Source: Isoetes taiwanensis
Lineage: Eukaryota; Streptophyta; Lycopodiopsida; Isoetales; Isoetaceae
DNA: 64,000 nucleotides
Assembly: GCA_021234155.1 (NCBI GenBank)
Contig: JAJEKV010000074.1
Span: 5,887,931-5,951,930, forward strand
Reading direction: 5' to 3'
The position numbers were made by a program, and so were the translations under genes. Shown one piece after another: positions 1 through 9,150 of this stretch (position 1 is its first letter; the number at the start of each line of letters is the position of its first letter). The notes beneath the pieces were generated by a model. The model saw only the letters and a list, made by a program, of their open reading frames with translations, had not been told where the DNA came from and did not search any database.

Positions 1-239
1 GAGGCTGTACCTAGTCTCTCCACTAGTTGCAACTATACCATTATGTATATTTGCCTCCAATAGCATATGCATAAGCAAAACCTTGAATTTGGATCGGTTT
101 TAAGGCCTCGGGATCTTCCCCAAATGTTTCATCAAACATTGACATTTGCTCAATAAGCTATGACGAGATATGAATATCTACTTCTTCTGTTTCTTTGAAT
201 ATTCCAAACTTCAATATCCTAAGTTCACGTGCCCAAAAT
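1..239. other. 3' flank of the PPR gene, nothing recognised
   Basis: AT-rich sequence downstream of the PPR stop codon. I see no further PPR, E+ or DYW coding sequence on the minus strand that would extend the gene after an intron. Confidence 0.5.
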
Positions 240-1541
240 TTAAAGAGGACTGTCTTCACCAGTACAATAGATGGTTGAAAGCATTACATAGGATGCAGCA
301 TCCTCTGGTTCTAGTTCAAGAAGATGCTTTGGAGCATGCTCCCCATTCTGCATAGAAGCATGAAGTGTGCAGGAAGTAATAAACGCATTCCAAGATGCAG
401 AGTCAGGCTGAAAGGGCAAATTGTTCATTAGAGTTTCTGCACAATCTAGCAATCCTGCACGACCAAGAAGATCAACTATGCAATTATGGTGTTGTAAAGC
501 TGGTGTTAAATGATGAACTTGAGACATGGAAACAAAGAAATGGCAACCTAGGTTTGCCATGCCATCATGACTACATGCTGAAAGAATACTATCAAATGTG
601 ACACTGTTAGGCATCACCCCTTCCAAAATCATCTGCAGGAAAAGTCGAACAGCTTGTTTTCCATGTCCATGTTGGGCATATGCCGATATAATAGCACTCC
701 AAGACACCACATCTTTCGACGGCATTTGTTCAAAGATCTCAACAGCCCCTTTGAGCTGTCCATTCCTGGCATAAGCAGCAATCATTGCATTCCAGGAGAC
801 CATATCGCGTGGAGGCATTTTCATGAATAAATTTTGGACACCATTGAGATTTCCATGTTGTGCAAAACCAACAACCAGGGCAGTCCATGAAACTATATTG
901 CGAACAGGCATTTTCTCAAACAATTCAAGTGCTTCTTTCAGATGTCCCTTCAATGCATAGCCTGCAACCATGGTAGTCCATGTGAACACATCCCTTTCAG
1001 GCATTTGCTGAAAGAAAATTAAAGCTTTTTTAAGCTCCCCATGCCTGGCATATGCATTAACCATGGCATTCCATGAAATCAAGTCACGGCTGGGCATTTC
1101 CCTGAAGAGCTCAATTGCTTTGAGGAGAAATCCTTGTTCAGCATATCCTGCAAGCATCACATTCCATGATACCAAATCCTTCTCACCCATTTTTCCAAAC
1201 ACTTCTTGTGCCTCATTAATATGGCCTAGATGAGTGTAAGCTGAAAGCATTATATTCCAAGAAAATATATTCTTCCTATATATGTTATCAAACACTGCAC
1301 GGGCATCCTGCAAGGCTCCACATTTACCATACATCTGAACAAGCTGGTTTCCTAAGAACCTATCTCGCTCTAATCCATGCTGTAAAATTTGATCATGAAT
1401 ACGCTTACCTTCTGACAGGTCCTTTGTGCTGCCGCACTGCTGCAAGAGTTTGGAAATCTTGGGCACATTCAGTGGCTCTTTGGCTTCTTGCTTAATGGCC
1501 ATACTAGGACAAACTGTTATAGCCAAGTGAAGCACTGCCAT
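240..1541 (-). CDS. PLS-type pentatricopeptide repeat (PPR) protein, 433 aa
   Basis: PPR proteins are helical-repeat RNA-binding proteins that mostly act in plastids and mitochondria on editing, splicing or stability of single transcripts. The start is an ATG at 1541, with no coding signal above it. Residues 28-90 hold an L/P-type unit (GKRIHDQI, GNQLVQMYGKCG). Then come seven tandem repeats whose key tryptophans (SWNxM, TWTxM, SWSxI) fall at residues 95, 126, 157, 188, 219, 250 and 281, always exactly 31 apart, which is the S-type length. Residues 310-335 are an L2/S2-like unit (VTFDSILSACSH), followed by CIVDLLGRAG and an E1-like segment (residues 378-424, LEPEDAASYVMLSTIY). The protein stops right after E1, so E2, E+ and DYW are absent: it would need a partner for editing, or it is C-terminally truncated. 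No introns or frameshifts are visible. Hydrophobic N-terminal residues may be part of an organelle transit peptide. Family sure; target unknown. Confidence 0.93.
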   Translation of the reverse strand: MAVLHLAITVCPSMAIKQEAKEPLNVPKISKLLQQCGSTKDLSEGKRIHDQILQHGLERDRFLGNQLVQMYGKCGALQDARAVFDNIYRKNIFSWNIMLSAYTHLGHINEAQEVFGKMGEKDLVSWNVMLAGYAEQGFLLKAIELFREMPSRDLISWNAMVNAYARHGELKKALIFFQQMPERDVFTWTTMVAGYALKGHLKEALELFEKMPVRNIVSWTALVVGFAQHGNLNGVQNLFMKMPPRDMVSWNAMIAAYARNGQLKGAVEIFEQMPSKDVVSWSAIISAYAQHGHGKQAVRLFLQMILEGVMPNSVTFDSILSACSHDGMANLGCHFFVSMSQVHHLTPALQHHNCIVDLLGRAGLLDCAETLMNNLPFQPDSASWNAFITSCTLHASMQNGEHAPKHLLELEPEDAASYVMLSTIYCTGEDSPL

Positions 1542-2026
1542 TGTTGGGCTTGCATACCTAAGTCAAGTAGCATAGGGACAAGTTTCAAACATAATAAAAG
1601 CTCATGTATAACATAACCTAGCTCTGCCATCAGACCATTACATTACAAACCCGGAACAATTCTCCTATACATATTTTCTGAGCTAGTGCTTAACCTGCAC
1701 TGCTCAGCCGGCAAAGACCAAGGCAAACCGGCAAGAGGTTCGGCAGCAACAGAGCTCCAGACAATTTCTCTTTATCACACAAAATCTTCTTATACAACAT
1801 TTTCCGGCGAAAAAAAAGAAGGCAAAACACCTTCCACAAACACAATATTCATTACGATTAACCAGAACTATCTGATCAGTGGGACCAACTATTAGGAACA
1901 TATTAATGCTTCAACGTATTAATGCTCCAACATATTAATGCTTCGTTTAGAGCATGCCCCAAGGATGTATTGAAATCTAAAATACATTTTAGAAAATAGT
2001 TATTTGAATACAAATAAATACTAATT
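1542..2026. other. 5' flank of the PPR gene
   Basis: Upstream region of the minus-strand PPR gene; it must contain that gene's promoter, but I could not pick out a convincing TATA box. It also holds the 16-bp triplicate listed separately. No other gene is seen. Confidence 0.5.
1898..1945. repeat. Three tandem 16-bp units
   Basis: Units start at 1898, 1914 and 1930. The core is AACATATTAATGCTTC; the middle copy differs at two bases. Short local duplication with no evident function. Confidence 0.85.
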
Positions 2027-2105
2027 GGAGTTGTAGCTCAGTGGAAGAGCGCTTGCATACATGCGTGGATTTTAGAGGACTGGGGATCGAAACCCCACAG
2101 CTCCA
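2027..2105 (+). tRNA. tRNA-Ala-like gene, probably a pseudogene
   Basis: The cloverleaf is nearly complete: a 7-bp acceptor stem (GGAGTTG at 2027-2033 with CAGCTCC at 2098-2104, one G-U pair), discriminator A2105, U8/A9, a 4-bp D stem (GCTC/GAGC) with a 7-nt loop, and a 5-bp T stem (TGGGG/CCCCA) with loop ATCGAAA that carries the B box. The GGGGATCGA run and GTAGCTCAG box A resemble plant tRNA-Ala. The stretch 2052-2080 is about 7 nt too long, and its best anticodon stem (CTTGC with GCGTG) has a mismatch and a 6-nt loop, so no clean anticodon can be read. It is either a tRNA pseudogene, a gene with a tiny non-standard insert, or a tRNA-derived SINE head. I see no SINE body after it. Confidence 0.6.
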
Positions 2106-2126
2106 ACTCAAGTTATTGTTTCAATT

Positions 2127-2287
2127 TGTATTGTTCTATTTACATACTTTATTATTTATTGTACACACATTTAAGCTTTGATTGGGAGGTATAGGAGAAA
2201 TGAGATGGTACACCCGTTGATTTTACACGTATTGTTCAATTTACATACTTTATTATTGTAGTACACACATTTAGCCTTTGATTGGAG
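2127..2287. repeat. Tandem duplication, period about 101 bp
   Basis: A segment of about 59 bp starting TGTATTGTTCTATTTACATA (2127) is repeated at 2228 with a few changes. Both copies end in TTTGATTGG. It lies just after the tRNA-like sequence. Confidence 0.8.
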
Positions 2288-2358
2288 TACGTACAGACAA
2301 CACATTAGGCATTTGGTAGAATCTTATGTGTAACTAGTGAAGTTTGAAGCCATCCATT

Positions 2359-2600
2359 CACTAGTAGAGATAAGTCTTGTTTGTCACGTTTTTTATCACG
2401 CAATTTACAATATATTATTATATTATTTCTTTCGTGACAAATAACTTATATCACTCGTGACCAACGTGAAACCATCATGCGTGATAAATAATTCATTTTG
2501 CCACGTGTGACAAACTTACATTTGTCATCCATGACAAATTCTTTACTTTGTCACGCGTGGAAAGCTTAAGTTTGTCACATGTGGCAAACTTAAAAAACGT
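2359..2600 (+). mobile_element. CACTA-type transposon end with subterminal palindromes
   Basis: The sequence starts CACTAGTAGAGATAAG at 2359, a form typical of plant CACTA (En/Spm) terminal inverted repeats. It is followed within 230 bp by about eight variants of the palindrome TTTGTCACGCGTGACAAA (for example near 2380, 2433, 2452, 2478, 2500, 2520, 2545 and 2570). Arrays of short repeats inside the termini, where the transposase binds, are a known trait of this superfamily. I found no matching opposite end and no transposase, so this is a solo or truncated end. Confidence 0.5.
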
Positions 2601-2695
2601 TTAATATTTTCTATTTATTAATATTTATATAATTCTCTTTTACAAATTTATTAATTTTTATTTTTATTTATAATTTTGCCACGTCCAGACACATG

Positions 2696-2777
2696 TTCAA
2701 ACCAACTATGTTACTACTATTTCTTTCTATTGCATCTTCAAACCAACTGTGTTACTACTATATCTTTCTATTGCATC
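2696..2777. repeat. 41-bp tandem duplication
   Basis: Two adjacent copies (2696-2736, 2737-2777) begin TTCAAACCAACT and end CTATTGCATC. They differ at two positions, so the duplication is young relative to its surroundings. Confidence 0.9.
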
Positions 2778-3396
2778 TGGACTTCATGTTGGATTGGACC
2801 TATTGATGAAATATCAAGGGACATCCATAGTTCTTATTATGGAGCAGTCTCTATCAAACAGGATTATTGCTAACTCCATTTTAAATTTAGAAGCTTACTT
2901 ATGGACCAAGAGATGAATGTGCTCGAATGATGCACGCAAAAGAGGAAGGCTAGTGTGGAGGCTTCAATTGAAACTTGCCGATACTCAAACCCCAACTACA
3001 CATCATGAAGCAATGGTTTCTGGATCGATTACATTGTTTTATTCAGTTTTGATTCAGAGGCGGGGAGACCACCCGGGTTTCCTAGAGGTAGGAATCACAT
3101 CCAATGATCTAGATTAAGTACCTCGCACTTTTAACACTCAGGATCCTCCAGAAGAGGATCCTTGAGGCGGGTTCATCCACGATGGATGATTCGGTATCAG
3201 CCATATGCGTGATCCCCGAGAATGAGATATTTTGGTAGCCTCGACGGGGTATACACGATGCCTGATATTGTCGACATTATCAGCGATGCATTAGAGATCC
3301 CGGAGGAGGGGATCACACACAGACCCTGTTGGGGTTATACACGATGGTCGATACCATCCTTCCTTTTATGATCCTTGAGGGGAAATCATTCCCGGC

Positions 3397-3482
3397 CACT
3401 ACTACAAAAATAGGTAGAAATGGCACAAAAGTGACGTTTAAACGTCACTTTTGTGCCATTTCTACCTATTTTTGTAGTAGTG
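3397..3482. mobile_element. Complete 86-bp CACTA-type snapback MITE
   Basis: A perfect palindrome: the two 43-nt arms (3397-3439 and 3440-3482) match at every base, with no loop. The ends read CACTACTACAAAAA and TTTTTGTAGTAGTG, the classic plant CACTA terminus. The flanks 3394-3396 and 3483-3485 are both GGC, the 3-bp target-site duplication made by this superfamily. It is therefore a complete non-autonomous insertion. The lack of any mismatch means it is recent, or is being kept identical. Confidence 0.9.
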
Positions 3483-3828
3483 GGCCGAGGTAGGAATCCT
3501 GGAGGTGAGGATAACGTGGGCCAATATCCGGCACCGATATTGGCTCTCCTTTTGTAATCCCGAGGGAATTACTCCCCAACAATGGGGATCTTGGAGGTAG
3601 GAATAACATTGGCTGAAAACGGGGCCAACATCAGCCACTATTCGTGATCCCTGAGGCCGAGATCACAGGTTAGGAAACCCAATGTGCAGGGTCCCAGAGG
3701 AGGGGATTTTTGAGTGATACCAGAGGAGGGGATTACCACGGGATGATGGGATGACGGCACCTGGACGATCGAGATTTCTTCTTGAGTACATGGCGATGTC
3801 AATACGAGAAACATATACGGTGTGAACA

Positions 3829-4272
3829 GTGGGATAGTCTTACCTCGGATTGGGGATCCGGGAGGTGGTGATTCCGTTCTCAAGGGATCACCATCGAAAA
3901 AAAGATCCCGCCCCTCCGGGATCACCACGAATCAACAAGCAGGTTAATGGGTTTCGCAGCTTTAGGGCTGATTTTTGGCCGGATTGAAGCTTCCGATTCG
4001 AGCAGCGGCCGCTCGATTCCTCCTTTGCTCCTACCGCCCCCTCGAGCCCATTCCCATTCGACCATCCTCGAATCGACCCCATTCGATTTGGTTTGCGGAT
4101 CAAGGAGAAAATCCCATACGAAATCGCCCCATTTTTTTCTTTCATAATAAAAAATGCGCAGCTATTCAAGCAGCAGGGGATTCCGCCCTCGGGATCCACA
4201 CGTCCCCGGGGATCAAATCCTCGGGATCACACCTCCGGGGTCCCCCAATCTAGGGTAAGACTATCCCACGCC
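3829..4272. mobile_element. 444-bp MULE-like miniature element
   Basis: Terminal inverted repeats of about 43 bp: GTGGGATAGTCTTACC at 3829 pairs with its complement ending CTATCCCAC at 4269, with a few mismatches and one indel. GTGTGAACA lies directly outside both ends (3820-3828 and 4273-4281), a 9-bp target duplication as made by Mutator-like transposases. Three extra bases (GCC) lie between the right repeat and the duplication. The interior (GC-rich, with a NotI-site palindrome near 4003) holds no transposase. Short frames on both strands inside it look like chance. Confidence 0.7.
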
Positions 4273-4610
4273 GTGTGAACAGGGATCCGTTGGTGGGGAT
4301 CTCAAAGGTTGGGATTTTTATCTCAAGGGATCACCTATGCCAGGATATAGATATCTTCAGGCGTAAATGAGCACGTACTTCTAACTATCCCTTAATTGGA
4401 ATAACTGTTTTGTTAGCTTTTCCATTGAATGGTTCATGGCATTTAAGGACAGACTTGAGACTAGGCAGGTGGATCCAACGGCAGAGAGAGAACTATCTCA
4501 AAGGCCAACATTTTGTGGGAATTCTGACGATGAAGTAGATAACAAATATTTTGCAGCCAAAAAAGTTGTCCACGCGGTTCTTCTGCTCATTTAGGAAAAA
4601 GAAGCGCAAA

Positions 4611-4925
4611 ATGGGCGGATTGGTATTACTTTACATGCTCTTCTTCTTAGTTTGGAGGTGCAACTGTGCGGCACATTCTAGTGAGGATCTCCATGCTCTG
4701 TTGGGTTTCAAGAACGGTCTCTATGATCCAAATGACGTAAAAACCGGTTAGGAGCCACTCTGCCCCATCGTCCACTTATATCGTGCCATCGTTCATCTCC
4801 TAGTGCTCCATAGAGGTCTTGAAACTCGAGATCTATAGCCTGGACGCGTCCAGACATGGAGTGACAAGTGATTCCTGTCCAGTTGCACATTAATCTGCCA
4901 TTTTTTGCGTTCCAGTCCCACAAGT
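4611..4925 (+). pseudogene. LRR receptor-like gene N-terminus, broken by a small inversion
   Basis: From ATG 4611 the plus strand encodes a signal peptide (hydrophobic core LVLLYMLFFLVW, then CNCAAHS), followed by the start of an LRRNT_2 cap (EDLHALLGFKNGLYDPND) that ends at a stop at 4749. The rest of the same cap is on the opposite strand: read from 4923 down to about 4797, the minus strand gives WDWNAKNG, then the CNWTGITC cap cysteine motif, then SGRVQAIDLEFQDLYG, the usual lead into the first leucine-rich repeat. Order and spacing fit one ancestral exon of an LRR receptor kinase in which a segment of about 176 bp was flipped. No LRR array or kinase domain is seen downstream. Clearly non-functional; the receptor subfamily cannot be named. 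Confidence 0.75.
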
Positions 4926-5156
4926 TGTAGTAGAGCTCTGGTCTTTACTGGCCACTCTAAAGGGACCTAACCTATTCAGACGTTTCAAAGAGTAGTCTAT
5001 TGTTATTACTGTCGCTTAATGCAATCAGCCAGTACTACGGTTTGCTTGTTTCGTTCCTTGGTTTGGTTTCTAACTAAGCTTTGTTTAAGTTAAAAAAAAA
5101 AACCTCCACCAAGTTGAAATTCCGGTAAACTACTCTATTAGATTGTTTTATGGAAG

Positions 5157-5296
5157 GGTAATTTTCATGACCAAAAATTTGGCTGAAGAAATTTTAACGA
5201 CCGACGTGGTAGTGGCGAAATTTAGCGAGCGTGACCGCCACGCCGCGTCGGCGCTTTAAAATTTTGAGGGAAATTTTTTTTTGGTCACGAAAATTC
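5157..5296. repeat. Imperfect foldback (arms about 60 bp)
   Basis: The arm 5157-5217 (with ATGACCAAAAATTT and GACCGACGTGGTAGTGGCG) pairs with 5236-5296 (CGCCACGCCGCGTCGG and TTTTTGGTCACGAAAATT) around an 18-nt loop. There are about 10-15 mismatches and one A/T-run length difference. It has the look of an old MITE; no clear target duplication. Confidence 0.7.
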
Positions 5297-5300
5297 TTCT

Positions 5301-5424
5301 ACGAAATTTTAGGGGAGCTTGAAATTTGGCGTTTAGTGTTCTGCTTTCGGTAAATCGATAGAGGATTTCGATTTATAAAAACTTGTTGATTTGGGCCAAA
5401 ATTTCAAGGTCCCTAAAATTTCGT
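5301..5424. repeat. Second foldback (30-bp arms)
   Basis: ACGAAATTTTAGGGGAGCTT at 5301 pairs with the complement ending CCCTAAAATTTCGT at 5424. The arms are 5301-5330 and 5395-5424 with about three mismatches, around a 64-nt loop. It directly adjoins the first foldback, so the two may be parts of one element. Confidence 0.7.
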
Positions 5425-6307
5425 AACCTAGGTTCTTTAGGTCATCCTGGGAAAGACAATGGAGCCCATCAAGGGGGCAATGTGATACTATCCAGTGGTT
5501 AATAGGTGGTCAGTATCACACTAGGCTGATGCACCACGATGCACGGTTAGGAAGAGGCACTGACCTTTATGCAAATGGTATCACATTCCACAAAGTCTTC
5601 TTTTATGTATTTCTTTGGCTGGCTAGAGTAGATACTGCTTCCAAAAATCAAAATGAGCTCAGTTATGCTATAGTAGCAGTCGACATAGGGCAATGCTTAT
5701 TTGTGTGCACAGCATTTCCCGAAGCTGTGTTTTTTGTACAAGGAAGTTAGAGATCACCATAAGGAAATGGTAGAAAGGATTGCCAGTTGTAAGAACCTGT
5801 CATGAAGTAATAATGGGTAGGGTCATTTCCTCAAACACTCTCAATCTTCGACCACCCTTTGTACCTTCAATTGCCCCTGCAGCTGGAGGAACTTTATATT
5901 CGTGATGCATCATCACAAATGCTCTGCTGGTATGCTTTTAAAAGTTTTTAGTCCTCCCCCCATGATATCATCATGAATGGCTTCTTGTACCGAAACAAAG
6001 TTAGTGCGCATAACATCCAATCACATCAAATTATGGAAATTAGTGTATGCTCTATTAGAAAGATTGATACATGGAGTGGAGAATGCAATTTTCAGTTAAG
6101 CCTATGATCTTGCTATAGGTTCATGACGCAAACTACATATTGAATGTTAGAGCTATTCTTACCGAGTATGAAACAATTCTGTTGACATGAAAGATAGTGC
6201 CTAGAAAGTTGCTCAGTTGGCAGGCCTCTTCAATTCTCATAGTGTTGTGAAGCTCCTGCCAAGTACAAAACAAATTGTATTAGCATCAGTAATCAAAGTA
6301 AGAAATA
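5425..6307. other. No gene seen
   Basis: Short open frames here (one from 5529) lack domain or compositional support. The sequence looks like ordinary decayed intergenic DNA. Confidence 0.4.
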
Positions 6308-6335
6308 CTAGTTATAGTGCCCGGCGTTGCCGGGC
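6308..6335 (-). mobile_element. Helitron-type 3' terminus
   Basis: On the minus strand a GC-rich hairpin (7-bp stem GCCCGGC/GCCGGGC with a 3-nt loop, 6319-6335) is followed after 7 nt by CTAG and then T. This is the Helitron 3' plan (hairpin, short spacer, CTRR, insertion before T). The spacer is a little shorter than the usual 10-12 nt. The element would run rightward from here on the plus strand. Its 5' end (TC...) could not be placed, and no Rep/helicase sequence was seen. Confidence 0.45.
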
Positions 6336-6967
6336 GCAGGAACAATCTGAAGAGGTGGTTGTTTAATACTAAACAAAAGTTTTCGAGCATGAAAATTTGC
6401 ATTATGAGATTGTAGGAGCAACAATAGAGCATAAAATTTGCATTCTCACGAAATGCATTTCATTAACAACAGTTTGGGTATTATGTAGTAATATAAAAAT
6501 ATAATGATCGATATGAGAGAAAGGTGGTTTGCATATGTAGGAGCAACGATTATTGTGTGATTGGATCACATGCTATAGCATTGTTGGATTTTTTGATTGA
6601 CATGGAAGAAAGCTAGAAGAATTTTTTTTTTGGAAACATAGAACATTGCCAAGACATATAAATACTATATTTTGCCAAGACATATTAAATCCATTGTTGC
6701 TTATGTACTTGTCAAGGGATGAGATGCCTTGTGCTCATGTTAAACTGTGAAGGGATGGGATGAGGGGATACTTCCTGCAAGTCCTATTGGGAATCAACCT
6801 TCTCTGTCCCTATTAATCTACGAAGGATGGAATCAATATTGTACGTATGTGTTAAACTGCCTAATCCTTTGAAAGAAATACATTAAAGCTATTACGAAAT
6901 GTTAGGAATGACCCAATTAAGTTGTTTGTTATTTCAATTATTTGAATCTATATGCAATGATTTTGAT

Positions 6968-7200
6968 GCAGCAAACCCCCGTGCACCCCTGAATAAGTTT
7001 AAGATTAAAAAACAAAAACCAAAGATCCAAAATTCTGCAATACCTTCAAATAACATGCTGATATCTCCAAAGAATTGAGATGATGCAATGATGTCGATGC
7101 AACAAACTTTGGTGCATAAACCCTGAAGAAGATTCAGCTAAAAAAAACAAAAACAAAAACCGGAGATCCAGAGGTTTGCAATCCCTTCAAATAGCATGGC
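6968..7200. repeat. Tandem duplication, period about 129 bp
   Basis: 6968-7060 and 7096-7200 share the ordered blocks GCA.CAAAC, GTGCA, CCCTGAA, an A-rich run with ACAAAAACC, AGATCCA, TTTGCAAT or similar, and CCTTCAAATA.CATG. Diverged direct copies. Confidence 0.65.
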
Positions 7201-8841
7201 AGACCATATAATGATGAGAAGAAGACCTGGACATGAGAAGAAATATAATGGATTCATCAGTTTCGCATTGATCCTTCAAAGAAAGAAAATACATCAAAGT
7301 AGGTTTGCAAATAAGAACCCTAAAACTTCAGAAACAAGAAATGAAGTAGATAAATTTATCTCATTTCGCAAGAAATAGTACACCACATTCTCTACTTCAA
7401 CATAGGTTCCGTATCTTCATCTGAATAATGGAAGTTCATCTAATATGAAGCAAAAGCACATGCAATCTAGAGAAAAGAAAGCAAAGAAAGAAATTATTGA
7501 TGCCACTGGCGCCAATGACCAAGGCGCGGAACATAACAAAGCATCTTTTCCAAATGTCGCCCCAAATAATTGCCGCATGTAAGAGAAAAATAAATGATTT
7601 GGCTTCAGAAACGCGTTCTGTATCTACCTAAAAACACTCGTCCACCGCTCCATGATTCGCGACATGCACATGCAAATGGGAAGCATGCCCTGTCGATAGG
7701 ATCAAGTATAGAACAAGAAGCCAAAATCGTAGAGAAAAGTTCTATGAGATTTGGATAATTGGGAAGTTTTTTCGGCGGTCAAAACCCCCATAATCTTAGG
7801 AAATTGACATAAGAAAAATTCCAAAAATATTTTTAGCCAAACCAGAAAATTCCAAATTAACAAGATTGATTAATAAAAAATGGAGCATTACATTTGTTAC
7901 AAATTTCAACAACTTTTATGCCTGATACACATCACTCTAATAAGAGCAATTTTGGAGCTATATAATCATGACATGCATCAGGCAAACAGGCAAATTTGCT
8001 CTACACTTTGTCCCTCAAAACTATGGAGCCAGAGATTGCTCAAATCAATAATTTTTAAGGAAAAAAAGAGGTCTGGTAATCCAAGAGCAAAATCTTAAGA
8101 AAAAAAGAAGCCTGGCAATATCCAAGAGCAAAAGAAACCTTGCAACAGTAGTTAAAGCCATGAATTTATTGTGGCCTCCAGATGCAATGAGGCATGCATC
8201 CCTAGACAGACACGTGGCTATCATCTTGCAATATAAAACAGATATGGCTTTAATTGACAGTCATATATTAAGAACATGGATATGTAAAAGGGCATTTAGC
8301 AAAATGCTACATATTTAGAGCATCGATATGCAAATGGGCTTCTTCTATTTTGCCCATGCTGAGTCAAGACTCGAAAGCAAGGATCTTATCTGAAAAATGA
8401 AGCTCAATAATCTCACTTGAAAGAGAACATGTAAAAGTGAACACATAATTTATGCAGTAAAAAACCTGGCTCTTTATATATAATCGTGGTCTCTCAACAC
8501 TTACGTCCTTGTATAAAGCTTGTATCCAGTGCAAGCTCCTAGACTACGCAAAACTTAGTCCCTAGACTGCACAAAAGCTCATACATAAACAGACTAGGGC
8601 AAAAATATACCTAAAAAACGAAGTTCAATAATGTCACCTCAAAAAGAACCAAATCTGAATCGATATTTTTGTCCATCATCTGCCTTATCTCTTCATTTTA
8701 TGCATTCCAAACTTTATCCTAATCATAATTCAAACTTTTATAAGCAGACTCCAATGCGTCCATCAAACTCTGTTGCTCAATTCGAAGCATGGAAATTGCT
8801 GGCGCCATGTCCCCATCATCTCCAAAATCATCTATTCTATT
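7201..8841. other. No gene seen; one diverged direct repeat pair
   Basis: AT-rich sequence without recognisable coding content. A segment of about 36 bp (AAGCTCAATAATCTCACTTG at about 8400) recurs about 220 bp downstream with six changes (AAGTTCAATAATGTCACCTC at about 8620). Confidence 0.4.
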
Positions 8842-9150
8842 CTATTCCTCCATCATAGAAGCTAGTGATTTCAGCACTGCTTCTGACCCTTGCACATTCC
8901 CCTCCAGCCTAAGAAGTTCATGCTCTGTGTTGGCAATGGCAATTTCTGTCTTGCTTTTCTCATTCATCAATGACTTCAAGTGTTCCATGACAGCAGTCAA
9001 ATTGACAACAATAGGATCAACTCCATCACATTGAGATTTTCTTTCCTGCAATCTACTGACATTTCCATAGAATCAAATGCAAACTGGGCCCAATCCACTT
9101 CAAAGTTTGCAGGGCTGGACTGATCTTTCAAAGTTCGCTGCCATGGAAAT
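8842..9150 (-). pseudogene. Coiled-coil protein C-terminal exon, frameshifted
   Basis: Read on the minus strand, the last 60 or so residues are open and look like real protein: charged, with heptad-like leucines (AVMEHLKSLMNEKSK, HELLRLEGN, AVLKSLASMMEE), ending at a TAG at 8842. The frame closes just upstream, but another frame continues the protein sense above about 9055 (NFEVDWAQFAFDSMEMS). Loss of one base near 9052 joins the two. I read it as the 3' exon of a decayed gene whose product ended in a coiled coil. No family recognised. A separate exon with an intron near 9055 is the alternative, but no intron of credible length fits. Confidence 0.4.

Larger units (their letters stand above)
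3061..4330. repeat. Region of dispersed GATCC..GAGG..GGGGAT motifs
   Basis: About a dozen degenerate copies of GATCCNNGAGGNGGGGAT, in both orientations and spaced irregularly, occur across this stretch (for example near 3138, 3210, 3297, 3370, 3495, 3590, 3648, 3690, 3725, 3856, 3905 and 4220). No coding sequence is convincing here. The 86-bp CACTA element and the 444-bp MULE-like element lie inside it. It may be the body of a larger non-autonomous element. Confidence 0.5.

Noticed and set aside
2359-3482. One CACTA element running from 2359 to the end of the snapback at 3482
   Set aside because: The terminal sequences differ beyond the first bases, and the GGC duplication belongs to the 86-bp palindrome alone.
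3947-4278. Plus- and minus-strand frames of 61-103 codons inside the MULE-like element
   Set aside because: Overlapping on both strands, GC-rich, no motif; unlikely to be captured gene sequence.
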